DNA of 64,000 bases from Gelidibacter japonicus (GCF_010725055.1 NZ_BJKB01000011.1:116359-180358); one strand, 5' to 3'; positions 26,222 through 34,457 are shown, counted from the stretch's first letter. A program made the numbers and translations. The notes: generated from the letters alone by a model not told the origin.

Positions 26222-26611
26222 TTATAATCGATCTGAAATTCGTTGAGCTATTGCTTCAAACTCTTCCTTTTCCAAGCTCACCTTATTAATAAATCGAATA
26301 TCGTCCATACTATGTAACGGGATCAAATGTACGTGTACATGAGGAACTTCCAAACCAACAACAGACATCCCGATACGTTTACAGGGCACGGCTTTTTTTA
26401 GTGCAATAGCAACGCTTCTAGAGAATTCCATTAAACCCACATAGGTGGCTTCATCCAAATCAAAAAGTTGATCTACCTCAATTTTAGGAATACAGAGCGT
26501 ATGTCCTTCGGTATTCGGGTTTACGTCTAAAAAGGCCAAAAAGTCTTTCGTTTCAGCAACCTTGTAACATGGAATTTCACCATTGACTATTTTAGTAAAT
26601 ATTGATGCCAT
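26222..26611 (-). CDS. HIT family hydrolase (HINT-like)
   Basis: 129 residues. The histidine triad HVHVHLIPL is at about residue 95, preceded by GMSVVGLEVPH; the N-terminal SIFTKIVNGEIPCYKVAET and FLDVNPNTEGHTLCIPK are standard HINT elements. The family hydrolyses purine nucleotide phosphoramidates and aminoacyl-adenylates. Normal length. Convergent with the zinc-ribbon gene and downstream of greA on the same strand, separated by ~300 bp of repeats. Confidence 0.94.
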   Translation of the reverse strand: MASIFTKIVNGEIPCYKVAETKDFLAFLDVNPNTEGHTLCIPKIEVDQLFDLDEATYVGLMEFSRSVAIALKKAVPCKRIGMSVVGLEVPHVHVHLIPLHSMDDIRFINKVSLEKEEFEAIAQRISDRL

Positions 26612-26632
26612 TTTTTCTTGATTTTTGTTTCA

Positions 26633-26706
26633 CGCCTCCGATTTGTTGCGGACGGGCAAGCTTGTTTCCCGCCTCCGCAAAAGCTGCGGACGGGCAGGCT
26701 TGTTTC
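26633..26706. repeat. Two imperfect ~37-bp tandem units with internal hairpin
   Basis: CGCCTCCG-x-GCGGACGGGCAAGCTTGTTTC (26633-26668) is followed by a second copy (26670-26706) with GCAGGC in place of GCAAGC. Each unit can fold by CCGC/GCGG pairing. Much higher G+C than its surroundings. Confidence 0.7.
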
Positions 26707-26736
26707 TTGTTTCTTGTTTCTTGTTTCTTGTTTCTT
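26701..26736. repeat. Heptamer microsatellite (TGTTTCT)n
   Basis: Five near-perfect copies of the 7-mer TGTTTCT in tandem. Confidence 0.9.
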
Positions 26737-26762
26737 AAAAGTACTGTTTTTCTTGAAACCCG

Positions 26763-26804
26763 GAACTCCGAACTCCGAACTCTGAACTCCGAACTCCGAA
26801 CTCT
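26763..26804. repeat. Heptamer array (GAACTCC/GAACTCT)6
   Basis: Six 7-mers: GAACTCC, GAACTCC, GAACTCT, GAACTCC, GAACTCC, GAACTCT. The same word recurs at 35566-35625 and, in degenerate form, inside leuS. Confidence 0.9.
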
Positions 26805-26821
26805 ATAAATATAAAAAGAAA

Positions 26822-26851
26822 ATTCCTGTTAGAATTAATCTTAACAGGAAT
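26822..26851 (-). terminator. greA terminator
   Basis: 10-bp perfect stem ATTCCTGTTA/TAACAGGAAT with a T-rich tract after it on the minus strand, about 60 nt downstream of greA. Confidence 0.7.
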
Positions 26852-26883
26852 GTTGTGTTTTTACTAAAAAAGAGCATCCAATA

Positions 26884-26903
26884 GATTCCTGTCTACGCAG
26901 GAA
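26884..26903. repeat. Hairpin-module relative
   Basis: ATTCCTG-TCTACG-CAGGAAT, a 7-bp stem just downstream of greA. It is related to the start-proximal hairpin modules but not placed at a gene start. Confidence 0.6.
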
Positions 26904-26908
26904 TAAGT

Positions 26909-27382
26909 TTATCTGGATATTTCCAAAATGTCAAATTTCAAAATTCCGTTGGGGACTTGAATATCGGCAACCTCGCCAACAGACTTGCCTAAAAGGCCTC
27001 TTCCAATAGGGGAGTTGACTGAAATTTTACCTGATGCCAAATCAGCTTCACCGTCGGCCACCAAAGTATAGGTCATTTCCATGCCATTGGTTTGGTTTTT
27101 TATTTTCACTGTTGACAGCACCAAAACCTTGGAACTGTCCAATTGTGATTCATCAATCAAACGGGCATTGGATAAGGTCTCTTCCAATTTGGATATTTTC
27201 ATTTCCAACATACCTTGCGCCTCTTTGGCCGCATCATATTCAGCATTTTCGCTTAAATCGCCTTTATCTCTCGCCTCACCAATCGCTCGTGAAGCATTTG
27301 GGCGCTCGACATCCTTTAAATAACTGAGCTCTTCCCTTAACTTCTTTAAACCTTCTGCAGTATAATAAGATACTTTACTCAT
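26909..27382 (-). CDS. greA: Transcription elongation factor GreA
   Basis: Rescues backtracked RNA polymerase by stimulating transcript cleavage. 157 residues from the ATG at 27382: an N-terminal coiled coil (SYYTAEGLKKLREELSYLK, IGEARDKGDLSENAEYDAAK with the DxxE-type tip acidic residues) and a C-terminal FKBP-like domain (ISVNSPIGRGLLGKSVGEVA followed by DIQVPNG). The in-frame extension to 27493 would be a 37-residue hydrophobic run over the leader region and is rejected. Preceded by an ~85-nt leader with inverted repeats. Confidence 0.96.
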   Translation of the reverse strand: MSKVSYYTAEGLKKLREELSYLKDVERPNASRAIGEARDKGDLSENAEYDAAKEAQGMLEMKISKLEETLSNARLIDESQLDSSKVLVLSTVKIKNQTNGMEMTYTLVADGEADLASGKISVNSPIGRGLLGKSVGEVADIQVPNGILKFDILEISR

Positions 27383-27478
27383 AATTCTTCGTTTTACTAT
27401 ATATAAAATATGCTGAAACCCCGTTTTGGAGAACAGCATAAAAAAAATCCCGTTAAAACGAGATATGAAACAAATATA
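27383..27478 (-). promoter_or_regulatory. greA leader with -7 box and overlapping inverted repeats
   Basis: On the minus strand TATATTTG (27471-27478) matches TAnnTTTG. The predicted leader contains TATGCTG...CAGCATA (7-bp arms) and, overlapping it, CTCGTTTT...AAAACGGG (8 pairs with one G-U), with a run of eight T between. The two stems share sequence and cannot form together. Confidence 0.4.
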
Positions 27479-27535
27479 CAAAATATTTACCACAACTTTG
27501 AGATTGTTGTAAATTGCATGACAATTTTAAACCTG

Positions 27536-27958
27536 ATGAAACAACTTTTTTTATTTATTGGCCTTATTTTCATAACCGCTTGCAGCAAAAACAATAGCGA
27601 TGAAAACTGCAAATTCCTGGTCAATGCTGCGGTAAATGTAACCGTCAACATGAATTTACCGCAATATAATCAACTGCAATTCACAAGCAACTCGGTGTAT
27701 ATCGCCAACCAAGGCAATAAAGGTGTTATCGTCATCAATGTTGGTAACGGTTACCGAGCCTGGGATGCTGCAGATCCCAATCACGAACAACAACCTTGTT
27801 CCCTACTAACAATTACTGGCGCCAATGCCGTCTGTGGTTGCGTTGACGCCAATAAGTATAGCTTATTTACTGGAGGATCCGTCGGGACCCAACTACCCTG
27901 CGGACTCAAGGAATATCGCGTGACCGTATCAGGAAACTCCCTGCATATTACCAATTAG
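27536..27958 (+). CDS. Rieske-fold-like lipoprotein lacking canonical ligands
   Basis: 140 residues. Lipoprotein signal MKQLFLFIGLIFITACSK (Cys ~16). The rest follows a Rieske ferredoxin pattern: NSVYIANQGNKGVIVINVGN, then YRAWDAADPNHEQQPCS in the place of cluster motif 1 and AVCGCVDANKYSLFTGG in the place of motif 2, followed by LPCGLKEYRVTVSGNSLHI. Canonical CxH and CxxH pairs are absent; the remaining Cys could form disulfides. I infer a Rieske-like fold without a standard 2Fe-2S cluster. The stop overlaps that of the convergent TonB-dependent receptor. Confidence 0.7.
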   Translation: MKQLFLFIGLIFITACSKNNSDENCKFLVNAAVNVTVNMNLPQYNQLQFTSNSVYIANQGNKGVIVINVGNGYRAWDAADPNHEQQPCSLLTITGANAVCGCVDANKYSLFTGGSVGTQLPCGLKEYRVTVSGNSLHITN

Positions 27959-30420
27959 AATTTCAAGGTCGCTCCAATCAGAAAATTGGTGGTAGCTTGT
28001 GGAAAATAGCCAGCCCCTTCTATGGTTGTCACTTGGTTTGGATCCGTCCAGGTATCGTCATAGGTATAGTAAAACCCATTGGATATATATTTCTTATTGA
28101 AAATATTATTCGCCAGCCCAGAAAATAAAATCGATTTTAGAAAAGGTTTCTTCTGCGAGTCCTCCTTAGATTTTAAATGCCATTCGTAGGTGACATTCAC
28201 GTCATTCACAAAATAAGCATCCAGTTTAGAAGCTGGAGAATCAGTGTTGCCCATAAACTGTTCCCCTACGTATTTGCTCAACAGGCTTATTTGAAAATGT
28301 TCTTTGGGTTGGAACACCAAGGCATTTGACGCCACAAGTTCTGGCGAAAACGAAATATTTGTCTTGCCTAAATCTACCAACTCGCCATCGCGCTCAACAA
28401 CTGTCTTTTTGGTTTTATTTGAACTCACAGTCACACTTGGCTGAAGACTCCATTGGGAAGTCAATCTCACTGCTGCCTCAATTTCCAAACCTAAACGGTA
28501 GCTATCCCCACTATTGGTTCGGATTGGATTTCCGGTTGTATCAAGCTCTCCCGTTAACACCAATTGTTCATTATACAACATATAATAGGCATTGGCGTTG
28601 ATACGGAATCCTGGATCATCATATCTCCATCCCAGCTCAAAATCATTAAGTTGCTCGGGCTTGACGTCGGTATTGTTTTGAAAATCCTTACGACTTGGCT
28701 CTCTGTTGGCCCTGGCATAAGAAAAGTACAAGGCATTTGCTGTATTGAACTGATAGGTCAATCCCGCTTTTGGATTAAAAAAATTAAAGCTTTCATCAAT
28801 TTCCATGAGATCCGTATCGGAGTTTGTTCCCGTTGTTTTATAACCTACGTTCCGATATTGTAAATCGCCATAAAAACTCAATTGTTCATCAAATTGATAG
28901 GTGGCTTTTGCAAACACATTGGCGTCGGTTTTCTTCCCGTTACCATCATAATAGCGATGTCCCTTAGGTGTGTTTCCGGCATATTGTGCCCAAATCACTT
29001 CACCAAAATGATCGCCATCGTAAGTACTATACGAAGTTCCAAATGAAAGATTTAAATCCTCCTTTTTATAATTGGCGTTGGCATTGACTACATAGAAGTG
29101 GTTATCTAACCAACGACGGCGTACTAAATCACTCCGAGTGATACTTTCACCTCCCAATTCGATATCTTCCATGCCGTATTGTGCCAATTTTTGATTTTCC
29201 TTATACTGCTCAAAAAACCCTAAACCACGTGTGTAGTTCAACCCCAATGTGGTGGACCATTGGTTGTTGATGCGCTCATTCCAATGCAATTGGTAATGAT
29301 CTTGCTTATAGTCGTCAATTTCGTTTTCATAAAACTGAATGTTTCCGTCAGCATCAGTGTACATTCCAGCCGTATTAAAGGTTCTATCGTTCTTTAATAG
29401 ATCCAAGTCTTCCAACCCGTTCCAGGCCTGATAGGTGATTTCTTGGCCTCCAAAAACAACGGCCTTGATCAATCTATTGGTGTCAACGTAAGCACCTTGC
29501 AGGAAGTATGATTTTAAATCAGAAGACGCACGATCAATATAGCCATCCGACTTTATATTAGACAGACGTCCTGAAATTTCGAAGTGGTCATTCAAGCGTC
29601 CGGTACTAAACTTAAGGGTGTGTTTGTGGGTGTTATAACTCCCAAAACTATTGGCAATTTCGGCACTTGCTTCATTTGACACCCCTTCAGTAAGCACGTT
29701 AATACTTGCGCCAAAGGCACCAGAGCCATTTGTGGAAGTTCCGACACCACGCTGCAATTGCATACTTTCGGTTGACGACGCAAAATCACTCAAATTCACC
29801 CAGAATGTCCCCATGGATTCCGCATCGTTATATGGAATACCATTTATGGTGATATTGGTAGATTGTGCATTAATACCTCGTACCCTAATACCGGTATAAC
29901 CAATACCTGCTCCAGCGTCGGTGGTGGTTACGACCGATGGTAAAAAGTTAAGAAGCATAGGAATATCTTGGCCTAAATTGCGTTTTTCCAGATCTTCCTT
30001 TGAAATGTTGGAGTGTGTTATTGGTGAGCTTGCTCCAACACGTACCGCATTGACCAATACCTCATCCAAAATTTCTACCGTTTCGTTAATGACGATGTTT
30101 AGCACCAAATCAGCGCTAAGATCAAAGGTCCTTTCGATAGGTTTAGCCGTAAGATAACGGATTTCCAAAGTGTGTTTTCCTTTAGGCAAATCCAAAGTAT
30201 AGTAACCGTTAAGATCTGTTTGAGTCCAGGTTGTGCTGCGTTTCAGCTGAATACTGACCCCTGCCAGTGGCTCTGAATCTTGTTGGGTGACGCGACCAGA
30301 CACGCGATAGTTTTGAGCAAAAGCGGTAAGACCCGAAAAGAGCAATAAATAAATTAAAATAAACTTAATAGATGGTTTGAATCGGTTCTTTGCCGATACA
30401 TTCGTGAATAAAGGTTTCAT
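27955..30420 (-). CDS. TonB-dependent receptor under TPP riboswitch control
   Basis: 821 residues. A signal peptide ends ...GLTAFAQ|NY; then a carboxypeptidase-regulatory-like beta domain (YRVSGRVTQQDSEPLAGVSI, QTDLNGYYTLDLPKGKH), a plug domain (ISKEDLEKRNLGQDIPMLLN, GIRVRGINAQSTNITINGIP, NDAESMGTFWVNLSDFASS) and a 22-strand barrel ending in Phe (FLIGATLKF). A thiamine pyrophosphate riboswitch lies in its leader, so the cargo is most likely thiamine, its phosphates or a precursor. This is an inference from regulation. Transcribed away from the vitamin-transport genes but on the same strand. Confidence 0.93.
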   Translation of the reverse strand: MKPLFTNVSAKNRFKPSIKFILIYLLLFSGLTAFAQNYRVSGRVTQQDSEPLAGVSIQLKRSTTWTQTDLNGYYTLDLPKGKHTLEIRYLTAKPIERTFDLSADLVLNIVINETVEILDEVLVNAVRVGASSPITHSNISKEDLEKRNLGQDIPMLLNFLPSVVTTTDAGAGIGYTGIRVRGINAQSTNITINGIPYNDAESMGTFWVNLSDFASSTESMQLQRGVGTSTNGSGAFGASINVLTEGVSNEASAEIANSFGSYNTHKHTLKFSTGRLNDHFEISGRLSNIKSDGYIDRASSDLKSYFLQGAYVDTNRLIKAVVFGGQEITYQAWNGLEDLDLLKNDRTFNTAGMYTDADGNIQFYENEIDDYKQDHYQLHWNERINNQWSTTLGLNYTRGLGFFEQYKENQKLAQYGMEDIELGGESITRSDLVRRRWLDNHFYVVNANANYKKEDLNLSFGTSYSTYDGDHFGEVIWAQYAGNTPKGHRYYDGNGKKTDANVFAKATYQFDEQLSFYGDLQYRNVGYKTTGTNSDTDLMEIDESFNFFNPKAGLTYQFNTANALYFSYARANREPSRKDFQNNTDVKPEQLNDFELGWRYDDPGFRINANAYYMLYNEQLVLTGELDTTGNPIRTNSGDSYRLGLEIEAAVRLTSQWSLQPSVTVSSNKTKKTVVERDGELVDLGKTNISFSPELVASNALVFQPKEHFQISLLSKYVGEQFMGNTDSPASKLDAYFVNDVNVTYEWHLKSKEDSQKKPFLKSILFSGLANNIFNKKYISNGFYYTYDDTWTDPNQVTTIEGAGYFPQATTNFLIGATLKF

Positions 30421-30498
30421 TCGAATAAATAAATTTAGACGAATAAAAAGAGGTAATTATTCTTGGTTAAAAATTAAATGATTTTATTAAGCTTTAAA

Positions 30499-30541
30499 GT
30501 TTAGCGGTATCTTTTTAAGATGTTGCCGGCAACCGTTAAAC
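30499..30541 (-). promoter_or_regulatory. Candidate expression-platform hairpin
   Basis: Between the riboswitch aptamer and the receptor start, arms GTTTAACGGT and ACCGCTAAAC pair with one mismatch (9 of 10) and enclose a palindrome TTGCCGGCAA and a small ATCTT/AAGAT stem. There is no strong U-tract after it, so a switch at the level of translation is as likely as termination. Confidence 0.45.
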
Positions 30542-30571
30542 ATGTCCTTTAGACACTTTTTAAAACTTAGA

Positions 30572-30724
30572 TCCCTAAACGGCATTATCCGTTCTAGGTT
30601 CAATGGGTATGATCTCAGCCGATTTGATTATTGATTTTTGATCTTTGATTTCTGATTTATGAATCCTTTTATTCAACAATCTTCAATCTCCAATCTTCGA
30701 TCTTCAATCTATCAGGCACCCCTT
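30572..30724 (-). ncRNA. TPP (thiamine pyrophosphate) riboswitch
   Basis: On the minus strand the conserved THI-box elements appear in order: GGGGTGCC (30722-30715), a long P3 arm, GGCTGAGATCATACCC (CTGAGA at 30618-30613), TGAACCTAGA and GGATAATGCC followed by GTTTAGGGA (to 30572). These match the consensus GGGGUGCC / CUGAGA / ACCC / GAACCUG / GGAUAAUGCC / GUAGGGA. P2 (GGGT/ACCC) pairs as expected. The P3 arm is ~94 nt and made of inverted heptamer arrays. It should switch off the TonB-dependent receptor when TPP is high. Confidence 0.95.
30621..30714 (-). repeat. Inverted heptamer arrays forming riboswitch P3
   Basis: 5' arm (30714-30671): GATT-GAA, GATC-GAA, GATT-GGA, GATT-GAA, GATT-GTT, GAAT. 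3' arm (30664-30621): ATTC-ATA, AATC-AGA, AATC-AAA, GATC-AAA, AATC-AAT, AATC. Five of six 4-nt blocks pair fully (one with a G-U), the other has one mismatch, and a 3x3 internal loop separates each pair. Confidence 0.85.
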
Positions 30725-30738
30725 TTTTGAGAACGGTG

Positions 30739-30746
30739 CAAAGATA
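30739..30746 (-). promoter_or_regulatory. -7 box for the riboswitch/receptor transcript
   Basis: TATCTTTG then CACC on the minus strand is an exact TAnnTTTG match, 15 nt before the first conserved aptamer base, so transcription would begin just ahead of the riboswitch. Confidence 0.65.
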
Positions 30747-31130
30747 TGAAGGATTTCCGATTTTAGAAGAATGAATTACGAATAAATTTATTTTAGTTAG
30801 AATTCAAAAAAAACACTCTACACTTCTCGCAGATTACACAGAAAACATTTGCCGAGAAAAATCAGTGAAATTCATAAGCCATCTGCGCGATCAGCGCTCC
30901 AAAAAGATCAAATTTATAAATTATTCAAGCGAAAAATCATCTCGTAAATGGCAATTTGGAATTAGTGAGATTTCAAAATCTGTGATAATTTGTGTAATTC
31001 CTGTCTAAAAAAATAGGAAACGAAAATTCATGGAGTGGGCTAATACAGAGAGACGCGGAGGCGCAGAGATAATAATTAATAGTAATGGTTGAAAAAATGA
31101 TGTCAGAGGTATTGCGATGGAGATTGCCGA
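30747..31130. other. 384-bp gap with decayed repeats
   Basis: No gene recognised. It contains words such as TCGCAGATTACACAGAAAAC, CATCTGCGCGATCAGCGCTCC and GAGAGACGCGGAGGCGCAGAG that resemble common degenerate intergenic repeats (see also 14490-14580 and 37880-37980). Confidence 0.45.
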
Positions 31131-31165
31131 CTGAAGACTGAAGACTGAGAACTGCCAACTGAGCA
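31131..31165 (-). repeat. Heptamer array after the arfB stop
   Basis: Directly after TAG on the minus strand: TGCTCAG, TTGGCAG, TTCTCAG, TCTTCAG, TCTTCAG. Exactly five 7-mers, most ending in CAG; the stop TAG is in the same register. Confidence 0.8.
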
Positions 31166-31570
31166 CTACTCTAATTCCGGCGGTCTTCTACCCGCTTTTT
31201 TATCAGAAGTTTTACGCTTTGCCTTCAATCGTTTTCTAACTACCGATCGTGGTATCTTAGTAGGAATACGCTTTTTTGGAATGATCAATCCTTCTTCGAT
31301 AAGATCGAAAAAACGTTGCACCACGAGGGTTTTGTTTTTATGCTGACTTCTGCTCTCTTCACATTGGAGCAAAAGAATGTTCTCTTTGGTGAGTCGGTTT
31401 CTAAGGTTTTGTTTCAATAAAACTTTTTCATCATCGGTCAATCCGTTTGAAGCTTCCAAGTCAAAAATAAGTTCCACTTTTGAGGCTACCTTATTGACGT
31501 TCTGACCCCCGGCGCCTGAGCTTCTTACCGCTTTAAATTGCAATTCCGATTGTAGAATGTCTTTGTTCAT
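31166..31570 (-). CDS. arfB: Alternative ribosome-rescue factor ArfB
   Basis: Peptidyl-tRNA hydrolase that frees stalled ribosomes lacking a stop codon. 134 residues from the ATG at 31570. The GGQ catalytic motif is in AVRSSGAGGQNVNKVASKV (~residue 22), followed by EVLFDL-type strands and ILLLQCEESRSQHKNKTLVV; the C-terminal tail is strongly basic (RKRLKAKRKTSDKKAGRR), as needed to enter the empty mRNA channel. The upstream in-frame ATG at 31612 adds a non-family leader and is rejected. Downstream of DUF4301 on the same strand. Confidence 0.94.
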   Translation of the reverse strand: MNKDILQSELQFKAVRSSGAGGQNVNKVASKVELIFDLEASNGLTDDEKVLLKQNLRNRLTKENILLLQCEESRSQHKNKTLVVQRFFDLIEEGLIIPKKRIPTKIPRSVVRKRLKAKRKTSDKKAGRRPPELE

Positions 31571-31651
31571 GGTATTATTTTTAAAAAAACTGCCCGCCCC
31601 GTCAAAATACACCTCCTTCTACCTAATTACCCTCAAGTGACCAATACGGGA

Positions 31652-31682
31652 CAGGCTGCAGGCTGTTAACTGGAGGCTGCTG
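31652..31682. repeat. Heptamer array (CAGGCTG-like)
   Basis: CAGGCTG, CAGGCTG, TTAACTG, GAGGCTG, CTG: a 7-bp-period array in the gap between arfB and DUF4301. Confidence 0.65.
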
Positions 31683-31747
31683 ACCCGCCCGAATGCATTT
31701 TTTTCTAACCAAACACACACAGGCCAATTGTACGGGCAGGCTGCTCA

Positions 31748-33301
31748 CTACTCAATTTGGTGTGTTGGTTTCAACAAATCGGTGACGGTTTTTACTGGAT
31801 TAAAGGTAATCAATGGCACTTCAACAAAAACAGTATTCCAATCGGCCATGCTCCCGTTCCAAAGACCAGGCAATTCTAAAGCCATTAAATCTTTTCCAGC
31901 ATGTGTTTTCATGGTGATAAATGCGGTTTTAGGGTCAACAAATTGTTGCAAGTCAAAAACTTCACCTTTAAAATTTTTAATTCCACAGACTAAGTCGACA
32001 GGGTTAAAATGCGTCGCATTTTTGACGATTTCGTTTTGCTTTTTGTTGTCCAAATCGATCTGTGCGGACTCCACAATTTGAAGTGAGATTTGCCCTTTTT
32101 CGTCCTTTACCCAAAATGGTCCACCACCAGGTTCGCCTTCGTTTTTAACCATCCCACAGATACGGATAGGTCTGTTCAATTTATCAAATAAATACTCGAT
32201 TTGATATTTTGTGGAATATTTCTCGAACTCAGAGCTGATGACCACATGCAATGTATTCACTAAAAACTGCGAAATAGTGAGAATATCCTCTTCTGTAACT
32301 TCTCCACTTTCAAGAAGCTTTAGGTGGTCAAATACTTCCTGTTGAATTTCAAGCAGCATGCCCGCTAACATTTTTTTATATTCGGCAACCTCATCCTCAT
32401 ATTTATAGACCACGACATTATCAATGTTCTTTATAAAAATAACATCTGAGTCCAATAGATTCAAATTCTCCAAAAGTGCTCCGTGACCTGACGGTCTGAA
32501 AGTCAATTGTCCATTATCAGCTCGGAATAGCTCATTTTCGGGTGTAACCGCAATGGTATCGGTTGAGGCCTTTTGATATGAAAAAGTAATATGGAATTTG
32601 GTATTTGTTTTTTGCTCTACAATCTCACGAATACGTACAAATTCGTCATCAAACATTTTTTTATAGACTTCTGAAATTGTAAAGTGCAGGAAGGCTATAT
32701 TATTTGTGGATGCATACAAGGCGGCTTCAAATAAATGCTCTTCAAAAGCCGTTGCCAAATGATCTTTATACTCATGGAATGGCAGCAGTCCTTTTGGGTA
32801 GAAACCATAATTCATCTTATCCTCATCCATCATTGTTTTGACGAATAGCAATTTTTGTCTATCGTTAGAAAATGAGGCGTATTCTGGATAAAAAACTTCT
32901 ATCTGTTCAAGGACCGTATTGTAAAAAGGCAACTTTTCGATGCCAACAAAAAACAATGACAAATCAGCGTCCTTATATTTATTGATGAAAGAATTTATAG
33001 TTTCATCCTCTGGAACGTATTCGTCAATAAACCTAAATAAAGTCTTGAACATGCGAGTAGCCGCGCCAGATGCTGGAACAAATTTGGCAATGGAAACATC
33101 ATTCCTTTTAGAATCAAAAAAATTGATATAGCGCGCTTTTGTAACTTCGGAACATTTTACAATACCCTTGTTTATTGTTGCCGCCGAACTAAGATTCACA
33201 AATGGCATGCCCGTTTCAAAAAGTTCCAGTTGCGATTGGACCTGAGCCAGGGTCATGCCTTTACTTTCAATTTGCTGTATATCTTTTTCTGTAAATTTCA
33301 C
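31748..33301 (-). CDS. DUF4301 family protein
   Basis: 517 residues matching the Bacteroidota DUF4301 family: FTEKDIQQIESKGMTLAQVQ at the N-terminus, IAKFVPASGAATRMFKTLF near residue 75, YPKGLLPFHEYKDHLATAFE near 170, FRPSGHGALLENLN near 275, and RICGMVKNEGEPGGGPFWV near 385. The ASGAATRM and FRPSGHGAL stretches with a repeated D/N-rich core resemble sugar nucleotidyltransferase active sites, but this is my inference. Its start overlaps the stop of the NadR-like kinase gene (ATGA-type), pointing to one operon with it and the PnuC-family gene. Biochemical role unknown. Confidence 0.8.
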   Translation of the reverse strand: MKFTEKDIQQIESKGMTLAQVQSQLELFETGMPFVNLSSAATINKGIVKCSEVTKARYINFFDSKRNDVSIAKFVPASGAATRMFKTLFRFIDEYVPEDETINSFINKYKDADLSLFFVGIEKLPFYNTVLEQIEVFYPEYASFSNDRQKLLFVKTMMDEDKMNYGFYPKGLLPFHEYKDHLATAFEEHLFEAALYASTNNIAFLHFTISEVYKKMFDDEFVRIREIVEQKTNTKFHITFSYQKASTDTIAVTPENELFRADNGQLTFRPSGHGALLENLNLLDSDVIFIKNIDNVVVYKYEDEVAEYKKMLAGMLLEIQQEVFDHLKLLESGEVTEEDILTISQFLVNTLHVVISSEFEKYSTKYQIEYLFDKLNRPIRICGMVKNEGEPGGGPFWVKDEKGQISLQIVESAQIDLDNKKQNEIVKNATHFNPVDLVCGIKNFKGEVFDLQQFVDPKTAFITMKTHAGKDLMALELPGLWNGSMADWNTVFVEVPLITFNPVKTVTDLLKPTHQIE

Positions 33302-33864
33302 ACTTTCTTTTTTATTAGTTCATCAATATGGGTTACGGCCAACTCAAATCGCTCTTCTATAGGGCCTTTCAACAGAATATATGGTTTGTTATATTCTTTT
33401 AACTCATTTTCAAAGGCTTCAAACATGGCTTCGCGGTCATGAGGCCGGTCTCTTAAATCGTCAGCTTCCCACGGAATATCAATATAAGTCAAAAAATAGA
33501 GATCGTAGGTGTTTTGTATGGCATATTTCTCCAGAACCGGATCACATACCCCATCATAATAGGATTCTGAATAGACTTTGGTTTCCAATAAATCGGTGTC
33601 GCAAATAAGTACGGTATCTGCTTTTGGAGTCAGCTCATTTTCGAGTCGCATTTGGCCTTCAGCAATTGGCAATACATCATTCACGGTTAAAGTTTTTCCC
33701 AAACGTAGCTTCTCTTCAGCATAAATACGGGAATACTCAGGCACAAAAACTGTATTGTAATATTCGGCCAATTGCATGGCTAAAGTACTTTTTCCGGTTG
33801 ACTCGGGGCCAAACAAGACTACTTTTATGCAATCTGAGGGGTCTTGTTTAAGCTTTTCTTCCAT
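33298..33864 (-). CDS. NadR-like small-molecule kinase (P-loop)
   Basis: 188 residues. Walker A GPESTGKSTLAMQLA (~residue 19); VPEYSRIYAEEKL follows as in ribosylnicotinamide kinase domains of NadR; CDTDLLETKVYSE and DIPWEADDLRDRPHDRE are the acceptor-site and lid motifs. It lacks the nucleotidyltransferase and HTH domains of full NadR. By family it would phosphorylate nicotinamide riboside. However, it overlaps by 40 nt a PnuC-type transporter that follows a thiamine-binding protein, so thiamine is a competing substrate hypothesis. Confidence 0.85.
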   Translation of the reverse strand: MEEKLKQDPSDCIKVVLFGPESTGKSTLAMQLAEYYNTVFVPEYSRIYAEEKLRLGKTLTVNDVLPIAEGQMRLENELTPKADTVLICDTDLLETKVYSESYYDGVCDPVLEKYAIQNTYDLYFLTYIDIPWEADDLRDRPHDREAMFEAFENELKEYNKPYILLKGPIEERFELAVTHIDELIKKKV

Positions 33865-34457
33865 GCTATATATCCATAAATCGCTATAAAGGTAAATCCA
33901 AAATACTGTATGCTTGTAAAGGTAAAACCTTTATAGAAATAAAGTGGAATAGAAATAAGATCTCCAACAATCCAATAAATCCAATTCTCCACTTTTCGAC
34001 GTGCCATGAGCCACATGCCCACAAAAAATATGGCTGTCGTTAAGGTATCGACATAAGCCACCCAACTGGTCCATTTGTCAAAACTTTTATAAACAATGAA
34101 GACAAAGCCCAAGGTTGCTATAAAAATGACGGCACTCATTTTATGCTCCCAAGAGGTCGTTTTTGAAATTGGAGTCACATGAGTGCTGTCCACCTTTCTG
34201 GTCCAAATATACCATCCATAGATGCTCATAGCGAAATAATACCCATTGATCATCATATCCCCCAGAAGCTCCCATTTTAAGAGTAGGTACACAAAAATCC
34301 CCGTACTGATCATTCCGGTAGGAAAGACCCAAATATTATTTTGTTTAGAGCTCCAAACTGAAAGAAATCCGAAGATAACAGCTACTATTTCTAAAACAAT
34401 ATCCATGGTATCATAACCTGAATATTGTCCAAACAGAAAATCAAAAATGTGGTTCAT
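33825..34457 (-). CDS. PnuC/PnuT-family vitamin transporter
   Basis: 210 residues with about seven to eight membrane segments. DIVLEIVAVIFGFLSVWSSK and NNIWVFPTGMISTGIFVYLL are the typical first helices; NGYYFAMSIYGWYIWTRK and ENWIYWIVGDLISIPLYFYK with their Trp/Asn/Asp residues line the substrate path in the family. PnuC proteins are facilitators for nicotinamide riboside; the PnuT branch carries thiamine and is common in Bacteroidota. Sequence alone does not separate them for me. It overlaps both neighbours (17 nt with the thiamine-binding gene, 40 nt with the kinase gene). An ATG at 34481 is an alternative start. Confidence 0.88.
   Translation of the reverse strand: MNHIFDFLFGQYSGYDTMDIVLEIVAVIFGFLSVWSSKQNNIWVFPTGMISTGIFVYLLLKWELLGDMMINGYYFAMSIYGWYIWTRKVDSTHVTPISKTTSWEHKMSAVIFIATLGFVFIVYKSFDKWTSWVAYVDTLTTAIFFVGMWLMARRKVENWIYWIVGDLISIPLYFYKGFTFTSIQYFGFTFIAIYGYIAWKKSLNKTPQIA

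Noticed and set aside
26602..26808. 68-codon plus-strand open frame
   Set aside because: Its sequence is the translation of the (TGTTTCT) and (GAACTCC) repeats and the CG-rich duplicate; not a gene.
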